Shown piece after piece: positions 11,350 to 20,285 of a DNA stretch of 64,000 nucleotides. Source of the DNA: Ascarosepion bandense (lineage: Eukaryota > Mollusca > Cephalopoda > Sepiida > Sepiidae). Both the position numbers and the translations under genes were made by a program. The stretch lies in NCBI GenBank assembly GCA_037127315.1, contig JBBBDQ010000421.1:1475001-1539000 (forward strand), in the 5' to 3' direction. Within the stretch, counting starts at the first letter, position 1; each line of letters starts with the position of its first letter. A model generated the notes under the pieces. The model did not search any database. It was given only the letters and a program-made list of their open reading frames with translations, and had not been told where the DNA came from.

Positions 11350-12420
11350 TATTCAGAAGATGCGTGATGGTGGCTCTCCACATCTTCCAGTCTTCTGTTG
11401 ATCTCAAAAATACCTTTTTCGTCTATGACCCCTTTTTTCCTTTTTATGTCAAATTCTATATCCATTCAGTTTTTTTTCTTTTGCAAGTTTGACTTGTAAG
11501 CATTAAATTCTCAAAGATTTATTTACACACTTTTCGTCTTTTATGTGTTGTACGTTGCCAATCATGGCTCTCCACAATTTTCTATCTTTTGTTGCTCTAC
11601 GTAAATTTGACCTTTTACCGTCCCTCTGTTTTACCATAGATTTACACAAATTCGTTAATTAGGTTACTCACAGTTTCCACCGTTTCTCTTATGACCTGTA
11701 AATATTAAATTCTCTAAGCTCCCTTTCCTCATTATGCAATTATGTGCTCCAAAAATTGTCTCTTTCTGATTGTAAGTATAAATTGATTTATACTTCCTAT
11801 TTTCATTAAAACCACATCGTTATGTTCATGTTCTAGCCATAAAATATGTACAGAACGTACATGTCCTTAGCATTCATTGGTATAACAACTTGTCATTTGC
11901 TTCAAATCTCTTCGTTTGTGATTGTCAAGCATACACTGCTATATAGAAGATTAAATATTACATAGTACTTTAGTACTCTTTTCTTTGTTTCTTACAAATT
12001 GTTTGTATCCATTTGTACTTCTTTGGAAATGTATATTTTATTATTCCTATGAGCCTTCGAATTTCTGTGTCATATCCCGTTGTCTATTCCCACATTTCCT
12101 GGATTGTAAAATTTCTCTACATGCATGATTTTGACGTCTCCAATATTTATTTATTTTACTTATAAGCAGGCATTCTGTTTTTACCATTTCATCTCGCTTT
12201 CCTTTATCTAGCATTTCTTTCAATTTTTCTTCTCTCTCTACTATCAATACAGAGCCATCTTTTGTTGCTAAGATTATGTCCACAAATAATATATCTTTGG
12301 AGTTTTTCGCATTCTCTTGCCATTGTTACGTTGTATAACTTAAATAAATTCGATAAGAAAACAGATTCTTTCCTTCTTTCTCTTTCTATTTTCACTGAAC
12401 TCATTAATTATTCGTATGCA
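11350..12420 (-). pseudogene. Decayed RTE-like LINE 3' end in the left arm
   Basis: The minus-strand frames contain EEKLKEMLDKGKRDEMVKTECLLISK, listed here as its parts EEKLKEMLDKGK and KTECLLISK. These match the segment after the YADD box in RTE-like reverse transcriptases. The YADD itself is degraded: the equivalent right-arm residues read RYVDGSVLIAD. Further along, several frames show the LINE 3' end twice, with an 'RATKDRKLW'-type end near 11570 and another near 11390. There are multiple stops and frameshifts, so it is a dead copy. Its partner is at 16095-17180. Confidence 0.75.
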
Positions 12421-12555
12421 GGCTGTTTGTTCCCAATGAACATCAAACTCTCTACTAGTAATCTAAATGTTTCGTTTGCTGATCATTGTCCGGATTTGTT
12501 AATATTTTATGTAGTTTAGTTCCATAAGAGTAGAGTATTAATATGTGATGAAATA

Positions 12556-12855
12556 ATAATAGAATATTAATAGATTAACTTATAATAGAACGTTAATACG
12601 AGATTAACTCGTAAAAGAATGTTGATACGAGATTAACTCGTAAAAGAATGTTGATACGAGATTAACTCGTAAAAGAATGTTGATACGAGATTAACTCGTA
12701 AAAGAATGTTGATACGAGATTAACTCGTAAAAGAATGTTGATACGAGATTAACTCGTAAAAGAATGTTAATACGAGATTAACTCGTAAAAGAATGTTGAT
12801 ACGAGATTAACTCATAACAGAATGCTAATACGAGTTTAGCTCATAACAGAATAAC
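12556..12855 (+). repeat. 29-bp minisatellite, about 10 units
   Basis: The unit is 29 bp long and contains TACGAG-ATTAA-CTCGTA, a perfect 6-bp inverted repeat around a 5-base loop, plus an AAAGAATG linker. Units from about 12592 to 12800 are nearly identical, while those at both edges are degenerate. It lies at the inner end of the left arm. A degenerate, interrupted version lies at the inner end of the right arm. Confidence 0.93.
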
Positions 12856-13995
12856 CGCTTTAAGACTTTGGGGGAGGTATCTGTGCCAGAATCTCACAAT
12901 TGTAACCTAGAAGACAGAACCATGTTGTTGCTATTACTGTTGTAGAGTTTAATTTCTTCTCCGCCTTGGCAAACATAAATTCAAGTCAAAAAATACATTT
13001 AGTATGGGTAAATAAATGTATAATTTATTTACGCATTTGCAAAACTAATAACTTTTATCTGTTGCTGTTGCTAAGGTAACAGGAAGAGAGAATGGTGAAA
13101 TTAGAAGTGAAATAGTTACTGCTGATAGCTGTTATTATTTCTTTCTCAGCGCGGTCGGTATTGACATGAACGCTGGTTTGTTTCACGTCTCTCTCTGCTT
13201 GTCGGTTTTGACGTCGAAGCTAGTCTCTCTCTATCTAAAGTTTGTTTGAATTAAATAATATTTAGCCATCAGTCGGATCCAAATCAATATTTGTGTTTTT
13301 TGGAGCGGGAGTGGCTCTGACTGGTCGATAAATCTTTTGTTTTATTTTGGTTAAAGCTGATGTATGCGTGAAGCCTATGCACAGAAAATGTATTTACGCA
13401 GGTTGTTTTTAGGTCTTCGAGCGGTGAACATCCGGTTTATGTAGAAAAAATGTTAGAGGTACTACATCTTGTGCTCGTAGATAAGTTTAATATTTTCACT
13501 TAACTGTAAAGAAACACCGTGTTTATTGTTGTGTAAAAAAGTGGTAAAATGAAATGCTTTGAAGATTTTTGGCTGTAACTCACAAAAGCGAACGCATCAG
13601 TAAATCTGGGATTCGATTAATTTATTGAAAAAAAATCGTACATGAACATTATGGATTGATCTTTTTACATTTTCACTGTTTTTCATGATTTTGTATTTAT
13701 TTTTCACAACTATCTCTCGACAGTATTCACTCACCTGATATTTGAATTGTTTACTGAATAGATTTTAATCTTTTTCTGCATGGTTAGTGGGGGTTTTCTT
13801 TACCCGTGTGAGATGTATTTCCTTATTAAAGGATTTTAAAAAGTACGCAAACTTTCTTTCGGAATCTTTAAGCGTCACCGCTGAAAGATTTAATAAATAC
13901 ATCTTTCGTATTATTTTCATTTTGTTATGTTTTCTTTCTGCATTACATCTAAATTTCAAAGTGGTTATTTACTTAGTACTGTAATTGATCCTTCA
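12856..13995. other. Inverted-repeat spacer, no recognised gene
   Basis: No coding domain, RNA gene or repeat is recognised. GC is a little higher around 13140-13450 than in the surroundings. This could be the most unique DNA of the region. Confidence 0.4.
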
Positions 13996-14370
13996 ACGAT
14001 TTCAATGTATATATATATAGTGACGTCATAGAACCGCATTACAAATTTACGTCCTGCGTCTGCTATTAGGTGATTGTTATCGTCGCATACCAATGTTTTA
14101 TGTCAACACAAGATAATATCATTTTTGATTGTGGATGTCTTTATGTTAACGTCCCTGCAACCTCTCTGAAGGTGGCTCATGTAAGCCGAATGCTTAGAAC
14201 CAGCATAATAAAAAAAAAATATCCAACTGTTGGACAATTTTTGTTTTTATTTTCACCTGAAATTAAAACCAAAATACGATGTTTAGAACGGCTCATGTTT
14301 AAACATAATAGACATTCATTATCTGTTATATTTAACAATATGTGTTTAGAAATTATCTGCTGCCTCGGTA

Positions 14371-14372
<2 letters not shown>
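13996..14372 (+). mobile_element. PLE 3' tail, family P1 (copy 1)
   Basis: Begins near a TGACGTCATA block (about 14020) and contains TATGTCAACACAAGATAA, a CTCTGAAGG / GGCTC-ATGT-AAGCC / GAA hairpin (14163-14190), and a tail ending ATATGTTTAGAAA next to (TA)n. The same series is at 21455-21806 and 59543-59850. Its second half aligns with the tail of the PLE at 61588-61765, so I read P1 as a diverged PLE 3' end. The apparent protein frame over it is shared between copies only because the DNA is shared. Confidence 0.7.
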
Positions 14373-14428
<56 letters not shown>

Positions 14429-14488
14429 CAGCTCATGATTAAACATAATAGACATTCATTGTCTCTTATATTTAATAGTATATGTTTA

Positions 14489-14547
<59 letters not shown>
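14373..14547. repeat. Two (TA)n runs flanking a second P1 tail end
   Basis: (TA)n at about 14373-14424 and 14490-14547. Between them, 14425-14489 repeats the last ~65 bp of P1 (from 'GAACAGCTCATGATTAAAC' onward). The element end is thus present twice in tandem, each time followed by (TA)n. Confidence 0.85.
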
Positions 14548-14551
<4 letters not shown>

Positions 14552-14712
14552 CAGACAGATCTGTTCCGCTGTATCACAGCTCATCAGTACAGTTAGACTC
14601 CGATTGCTTTTTAACCCAAGATTGAAACCCGACCGAATTGGCGTCAGTCGGCGATTCTACCTCTGAGCTATGGGCTCTCGGTAGAAGGAGGCATACTTTT
14701 TAGCGTGTATAT
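14548..14712 (-). mobile_element. tRNA-like/hammerhead short element (copy 1)
   Basis: Read on the minus strand: a start like ACACGCTAAAA, then a tRNA-like head (box A-like TAGCTCAGAGGTAGAA; anticodon arm ACTGA / 7-nt loop / TCGGT; T arm with TTTCAAT loop), then about 35 bp of linker, then a hammerhead fold, then (TA)n. Relatives are at 21826-21966 (minus) and 59293-59450 (plus). It resembles a SINE with a ribozyme as its 3' part. Mobility is inferred from dispersed copies with the same ends. Confidence 0.75.
14550..14600 (-). ncRNA. Type-I hammerhead ribozyme motif (copy 1)
   Basis: Minus strand: stem I CTGTA, core CTGATGA, stem II GCTGT-gat-ACAGC (5 perfect pairs), then CGGAAC where the consensus is CGAAAC, stem III ACAGA/TCTGT, site GTC, and stem I partner TGCGG. 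All three helices form, with two G-U pairs in stem I. The one core change (G for A in GAAA) would be expected to reduce or abolish cleavage. Confidence 0.75.
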
Positions 14713-15198
14713 TATCATTATACACGCCCGATAGCTGACATTGTTCTAATTCATTGCTGAATGAACGATGCGTAGATGCTAGTGTAGCTACTGTTTTTCA
14801 AAGTCTACCATTCTTCCAGAGTGCTCAATCAGGGTGTAAGATAGTTATGAATTAAAAGTACATTGTGACAAGGAAATTTCCATGTTTCGAGATTTCTATT
14901 TCGTCCTCAGACAAAACATCCAACATTGCTTGAGTGGAATAAGTGTTTAATACTGAATGTTTATTTAAATTTTAGAATCAAGTATAAATTCAAGACAAAA
15001 GAAGAGAAAGAGAGAAGAAATTAGAAGAAACATAATATATATATATACAATCCGTCTACCTCCGATATGGGATGGGGAAGAAAGTGGAAAGACAGACGCA
15101 TTCATATTACACACATAAATGCACAAATATGTGTATGTGTTTATATACACACAGATATATATCCATAAATATGTAAAAAATATAGATGCAAAACGAGA

Positions 15199-15240
<42 letters not shown>

Positions 15241-15470
15241 GTGTAATAATACAAGTAATTAAATACTTCCACAGATTCGCTAAGAATAAGCATACCTTGA
15301 TGAAAAAATGCCCCAAATTAAAAAAAAAAAACAACGTTTTATTGCCAAAATGTTTGTTATATTAAGAGGAAAGGCCAAAGATTTTTTGATTATCAAATTA
15401 TATTTTTTCAATTCATTTTAGAATTTTCCATTGTGAGATTGTGGCACACATACCCACAAAAAGTCTTATA
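14713..15470. other. Spacer with a hammerhead-like remnant and an (AAT)n run
   Basis: On the minus strand, CTGAGGA (opposite 14904-14910) and CTCGAAAC (GAAA opposite 14885-14888) form a hammerhead-like core related to 8741-8830. (TAA)n occupies about 15201-15238. The remainder is AT-rich with no gene seen. Confidence 0.55.
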
Positions 15471-15506
15471 GGGACTATTCTATTATTAGTTAATCTAGTA
15501 TCAACA

Positions 15507-15800
15507 TGGACGTGCGTTGTAGTTCAGTAGATAACGGTTCGAAACGAGAAATCTTTAAGCCGGGTTTGAATTCCAACTGAATTCGTTGCATTCACTTACG
15601 CGCAAATACCTTTTGGAAAGGTATCAATTCGTCTCTTCCCTTCAGCTATGGGTTAAATGACAAAACAGATTGGGTTCTATAGCCTTGGCTAGTAACCAGT
15701 CTACCGTAGAAATTAATAGCAACCTACTGAGGGAAAATCATCTGCCCAGTCTCTTTCGAGACATGATCGCCCAAGCGTGCATCACGTATGACACTTAAAT
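15507..15800 (+). mobile_element. tRNA-derived SINE in the right-arm minisatellite
   Basis: The head reads TAGTTCAGTAGATAACG (box A-like) and GGGTTTGAATTCC (box B-like), spaced as in a tRNA. A body follows that is shared with 27580-27700 (GAATTC-TTGCAT, CGCAAATACC, CTCTTC, CTATGGG). Minisatellite sequence lies on both sides. A clean target duplication was not found, so the exact ends are uncertain. Confidence 0.7.
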
Positions 15801-15945
15801 GATTAAGTATCGACATTCTTACTAGTTAATCTAGTATTGATATTCTGTTATGAGTTGATAATCTATTATTTAATTGCGTATTAACACTCTACTATTAGTC
15901 AATCTCATATTAAAATTCTGTCATTAGTTAATCCTGTTCCGTGAT
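15801..15945 (-). repeat. Degenerate 29-bp minisatellite, right arm
   Basis: Four to five degraded units of the left-arm minisatellite in reverse complement ('AGTTAATCTAGTAT', 'AGTCAATCTCATATT' and similar). Another unit lies before the SINE, at about 15478-15506. Confidence 0.75.
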
Positions 15946-16094
15946 TCAGTCAAACGCCATTATTCCATTGATCAAAATACACCACCTCTCACATGCATTC
16001 ATAAACACAATAAAATATTTACTTTATGTTTCTAAAATACATAAAATTTTAATACATTCAGCCAACGAAACTTTTAGATCATTAGTAGAAAGTG

Positions 16095-17180
16095 CGATGC
16101 TCACTGGAAATTAACATCAAGACAGAAAGAGAAAGAAGGAAAGAATGTGTTTTCTTATGGAATCTATTCAATTTATCCAGCCTGACAACAACCTCAAGAG
16201 AACGCGGAAACCTCCCAGAATTTATTATTTATGCACATAATCTTAGCAACAAAAGATATGTAGATGGCTCTGTATTGATAGCAGACTGAGAAGAAAAACT
16301 GAAAGAATTGCTAGATAAAGGAAAGCGAGATGAAATGGTAAAGGCAGAATGCCTAATTATAAGCAAAATAGATAAATATTAGGGACGTCAAAATCACGCA
16401 TGTAGAGGAATTTTACAATTCAGGAAGGGTGGGAACAGACAACGGGATGTGACACAGAAATTCGAAGGCTCCTAGGAATAATAAAAGATATCTTTCTAAA
16501 GAAGTATTAAGAAATACAAACGTTTTGTTAGAAACAAATAGAAAAGTGCTGAACTTCTATGTAATACTTAATCTTCTATGTAACAGTGTATGCTTGACAA
16601 TCAGAGATGAAGAAGAGACTTGAAGCGACTGACAATGAATGCTAAGGACATGTAGTTTACGTACATATTATATGGCTAGGACATGAACGTAATGAGATGG
16701 TTTTAATGAAAATGTGAAGTATAGATAAATATATGCTTAGAATCAGAAAGAGACAATTTTTAGAATGCATAATCGCATAATGAGGAAAGGGGCTTAGAGA
16801 ATTTAACATTTACAGGTCATAAGAGAAACGGTGGAAACTGTGAGTAACCTAATTAACGAATTTGTGTAAATCTATGGTAAAACAGAGGGACGGTAAAAGG
16901 TCAAATTTACGTAGAGCAACAAAAGATAGAAAATTGTGGAGAGCCATGATTGGCAACGTACAACACATAAAAGACGAAAAGTGTGTAAATAAATCTTTGA
17001 GAATTTAATGCTTACAAGTCAAACTTGCAAAAGAAAAAAAACTGAATGGATATAGAATTTGACATAAAAAGGAAAAAAGGAGTCATAGACGAAAAAGGTA
17101 TTTTTGAGATCAACAGAAGACTGGAAGATGTGGAGAGCCACCATCACGCATCTTCTGAATAGACCTGACATGTATATATG
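16095..17180 (+). pseudogene. Decayed RTE-like LINE 3' end in the right arm
   Basis: Plus-strand frames show FLWNLFNL, then RYVDGSVLIAD (a mutated YADD box region), a stop, EEKLKELLDKGKRDEMVK and CLIISK, then the 'L-T-D-N-G' and 'QRDVTQKFE' remnants of the connection domain. The end motif appears twice: TKDRKLWRAMI near 16925 and TEDWKMWRATITHLLN near 17110. That indicates two LINE 3' ends in tandem. Many stops are present, and it mirrors the left arm. Confidence 0.78.
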
Positions 17181-17189
17181 TGGGCAGCA

Positions 17190-17191
<2 letters not shown>

Positions 17192-17263
<72 letters not shown>
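17192..17263. repeat. (GT)n microsatellite
   Basis: About 35 uninterrupted GT repeats at the position where the left arm has short CA and TC runs, so it expanded after the inverted duplication. Confidence 0.97.
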
Positions 17264-17266
<3 letters not shown>

Positions 17267-17700
17267 CGAGACAAAGCAAAGCGGGAAAGAAAGAGAAAGA
17301 GGTAGCCGTTACTAATCTGTCAATGGTCGTGAAAATATCAAATTATTTCATTATCTTCGGAAGATTTTCATTCTTCTTTGCAATTATGTGAACACGTTGA
17401 AAAAAATGCTTCGTTGTTTTAAAGTTCATTTTTATATACAGTTTTACGTGGATAGCATTTTATTAATTTACATTGTCATTTTTAATAGAAAACGTTTGAA
17501 ATAAATCATCATTAGTAGCTTATACAGTGTGAAATTAAGTGTAATATAATGATAATGGAATTAAAAATATACCTTGAATATTTGTACAACTTTACAATTG
17601 AAAGAAACTGTTAGTCAAGAATTAGTCTCCCGAGAAATGTGGAATTAGTCTAGATATTCTGTATTCAAAAAACTGCATTATTAATTTTGAAGAATGTAAT

Positions 17701-18020
17701 GCTTACAAGATGAAACGAATGCAAAAGTAACAAAGAAAAGCTTGAATAAATACAGATTTTACCAAAACAAAAAAAGGCAAAAAATTGGCATACAACGGAC
17801 AACGAGCCCATATCCACTGCGCCACAACACACACATAGTACTTAGTTTAAACAACAAAAGTAATTTGTAAACATATTGGAATTTTGTTCTCTTAAAAACT
17901 TTGCATTTCACTAACTTTGTGATTTCTATTCATCATTTATACTGGGAAAAGTTTGATAAAGATTTAGTAGTTTCAGAGAGAAATAAAACTGTTTAAGAAT
18001 ATGAAAAGTTCAGTCTGAAA
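17701..18020 (-). other. Mostly unrecognised; possible SINE head
   Basis: The minus strand at about 17782-17830 reads GTGGCGCAGTGGATATGGGC followed by TCGTTGTCC, which resembles the box A half of a tRNA-derived SINE. No box B half is seen, so the copy would be truncated. Nothing else is recognised. Confidence 0.35.
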
Positions 18021-18029
18021 TTTAACTAT

Positions 18030-18470
18030 TTGAAACGGAGATATTTTTGCTCAGTTATATCGCGAAATATCTCGTCAGCCGCGTGTTGTTTCCACTACCT
18101 TCATAAGCATCTACGAATTATTCTGAAACGCTATGCGATTCATTACCAGATAAGAAAATCTATGACAAAGAAATTTCTTGCGAGATATCTCGTCCGTCGC
18201 TACCAGCGGTTAAACTTTTACGCGGAAAAAACCCGAAAGTTACAGTGACTACCATACAGCAAGCATTATCATTTCTGTTACAACTTTTAGTTGCGATTCA
18301 TTACCAGATAAGAAAATCCATGATAAAGAAATTTCTTGCGATATATCTTGTCCGTCGCTACCAGCGGTTAAACTTTTACGCGTTTAAAAAACCCAAAAGT
18401 CGTACCATTACAGTGACTTACCGTACAGCAAGCATTATAATTTGTTACAACTTTTAGTTATATACACAAC
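18030..18470 (+). repeat. Tandem duplication, unit about 160 bp
   Basis: The block from about 18134 to 18290 is repeated at 18294-18460. Shared landmarks are ATTCATTACCAGATAAGAAA, AAAGAAATTTCTTGCGA, GTCCGTCGCTACCAGCGG, TTTTACGCG, ACAGCAAGCATTAT and ACAACTTTTAGTT. A partial third copy may precede it (18058-18120, 'CGCGAAATATCTCGTC'). The first copy holds a perfect 12-bp palindrome CGAGATATCTCG. No function is recognised. Confidence 0.85.
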
Positions 18471-19185
18471 TGTGTGGAATATGTGCAAAATACTAATATA
18501 AATCCAAAGACGGTAAAATGCAGCTCAGTTATTCGACGAGCTTAAAATATCCTGAACAGTTCTCGGAAAAGACTCGTAGTAAAGCTACGTCTTTTTTTTC
18601 AACGGATCCAAACAAAAACTCAAACAAAAAAAGTAAAGAGAAAACGAAAAGAAAAAAGTTTTAAAAAACTAATAATAATGTAATTTCTTCACTCAATTTG
18701 AGGAGCAATATCATGGGTTTATTACGGCCGGTTAGAGACACACTTCTCAGATCAATTAGTTCATAAAGCTGGGTCATTCATTGAGATAACTTCACAATTA
18801 GCCGACACTCTATACGTGTAGAGAGTGGTACGCCTCGCTGACTTCTATAGAAGAATTATGCGCTTGTTTCGCAGTTGCTGTTATCTATTGAGTTTATTCA
18901 ACGGAGCGATTCCGTCGACCGGATGCTCAGCCATTTCTATTCTGCCGGATCCAATCGAATCGCAGAGTTACTCATGAGATCGCTTTTGAGATATACCGCC
19001 AAAGGGCAACACGCCAAGGCATTTCAATTCGTAGCCCAACAATAACAGTGTTTTCGGCTGTGTGCAGTCTATGCCAACCTTGAAAATGCAAATGCATAAT
19101 ATTTCAGCGTAGAAGCACAGAAATATGCAAGCATCAATTACTGTCTATGTGCATTTATAATCCTCATCCTACTTCTCGATTTGTT
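18471..19185. other. No firmly recognised feature
   Basis: AT-rich to 18700, then a less AT-rich stretch to about 19060. One plus-strand frame near 18838 reads ADFYRRIMRLFRSC, which faintly recalls LTR-retrotransposon RT sequences, but stops surround it and I do not call it. Confidence 0.35.
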
Positions 19186-19225
<40 letters not shown>

Positions 19226-19335
19226 ACTGTCTTTCCATTTCTTTCTGTCTTTATGTTTCTGTGTGGGTATGTGTCTCTGAGTGTGCTTTTATGTGTGTCT
19301 GTGTGTGTGTGTGTGTGCGCGCGCGCGTGCGTCAC
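19186..19335. repeat. (TC)n followed by GT-rich low complexity
   Basis: (TC)n at about 19190-19222, then a (TG)n / (GC)n run at about 19290-19330. Open frames on both strands here are compositional. Confidence 0.92.
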
Positions 19336-19360
19336 TTTATGTCTTTTTTTTACTCTCTTT

Positions 19361-19527
19361 GTATAACCCGGATATAAGAGACCATGACATAAAAGAAATT
19401 CGGATATAAGAGAGATTTTCTCTTGTCCCAAATTAGAGCCTGTGGTAATGTACATATAAAATAGACCAAACCCGGATATAAGATAACTTTTATTCGGTCC
19501 CGACAACTCTCTTATATCCGGGTTACA
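19361..19527. mobile_element. MITE-like element with ~20-bp terminal inverted repeats
   Basis: Left end TATAACCCGGATATAAGAGA (19362-19381) is matched by TCTCTTATATCCGGGTTACA (19507-19526) in inverted orientation, with one mismatch. Two internal copies of GGATATAAGA-type sequence lie at about 19400 and 19472. The total length is about 167 bp with no ORF. The termini resemble pogo/Tc1-type elements; that assignment is inference. The flanking target duplication is unclear. Confidence 0.75.
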
Positions 19528-19656
19528 CCGTTATTTCTATAACAGAGAGTGAGAGGGAAAATATTTTTCACTATTAGTTTCAGTATCTCTTTATCAATCT
19601 TTTTTCTGTTCTTTTTTCCGTATCAAAATGCTTAATTAAATATTTCTTATAATACA

Positions 19657-19814
19657 TAATTTGTTTAAACATTATTTTTAATCGCTACTCGTATTTGAAT
19701 AGATATTATTAAACAGTATATTCATATATATGTATTTCTACCGGCCTGATCATTATTGCTACGAAAATGTGTGCAATTCGGCAGGATTTGATTAAAAATA
19801 ATGTTCAAACAAAT
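19657..19814. mobile_element. Possible MITE with 25-bp inverted ends
   Basis: ATTTGTTTAAACATTATTTT (from about 19659) pairs with the inverted sequence at 19789-19813 (GATTAAAAATAATGTTCAAA), leaving about 105 bp between arms. There is no ORF. It could also be a chance hairpin in AT-rich DNA, though arms of this length make that less likely. Confidence 0.5.
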
Positions 19815-20044
19815 AAATTAAATATGTCGGTTGTTAATTCCATTTCGTTAATCTCCGGAACTTTCCGTAACATTGTCTGTTTATAAGTAAATGCATGAAC
19901 AATGGGTTTAAAACCTACGTGTTCCATAACTTTCTTACACTATATATATATAGTGTTTAATTGTGAAAATGCTTAGCGGCAATGTTGTTGTTTTTCAGTG
20001 GTTTTACTGATAAACTGATAAAATAAAATTTATTTTCGCAAATA

Positions 20045-20285
20045 GGTTTTTATCAGAAAGTGCTCGATATCGAGGTGTAGATAGAGCGTCGATATGTACG
20101 AAGTGTTTGTCCCTTTAACTGAGCAGATTCATGCTGACTTCGAAGTTTCATGAGGACACTTTTATGACACTGTACGCAATGAATAAAAGATGAGTGAAAA
20201 GTTGTTGCCTCAACTGAAATTCGAACTCGGTTGACAGATTTCATTTTTTATTTTGGTGACAATTACACCTCATAGCACCTTATTT
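20045..20285 (-). mobile_element. tRNA-like SINE copy
   Basis: The minus strand contains AGGTGCTATGAGGTGTAATT followed about 40 bp later by CCGAGTTCGAATTTC, which looks like a degenerate A-box/B-box pair. A body of roughly 170 bp follows, ending near 20045. The B box is good and the A box weak. Confidence 0.45.

Larger units (their letters stand above)
10770..12855 (+). repeat. Large inverted repeat, left arm
   Basis: Read on the plus strand, this matches the reverse complement of about 15470-17700 over nearly its whole length. Matching landmarks are 10785-10835 with 17620-17670, 11041-11140 with 17315-17400, 11340-11430 with 17080-17180, 11560-11700 with 16810-16950, 12040-12300 with 16250-16480, and the 29-bp minisatellite at the inner end. 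The simple-repeat content differs: (TC)n and CACACA here, (GT)n in the right arm. Flanking sequence as well as LINE sequence is duplicated, so this is a segmental inverted duplication and not just two LINE copies in opposite orientation. Confidence 0.85.
15470..17700 (-). repeat. Large inverted repeat, right arm
   Basis: This is the reverse complement of 10770-12855, with near-identical blocks (for example 17080-17180) and more degraded ones. The inner end holds a degenerate version of the 29-bp minisatellite, interrupted at about 15507-15800 by a SINE that the left arm lacks. Confidence 0.85.

Noticed and set aside
14070..14426. Frame shared with 21614-21838 and 59588-59908 as a conserved small protein
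   Set aside because: The similarity is at DNA level over a PLE tail; frames run into (TA)n, differ by indels and overlap a hairpin block.
15507..15600. True tRNA gene
   Set aside because: The A- and B-box-like sequences are present but the acceptor and other stems do not pair well, and the body matches another SINE copy.
18838..18960. LTR-retrotransposon RT fragment (ADFYRRIMRLF)
   Set aside because: Only one short motif resembles Gypsy-type RT; flanking frames are full of stops and no second motif was found.
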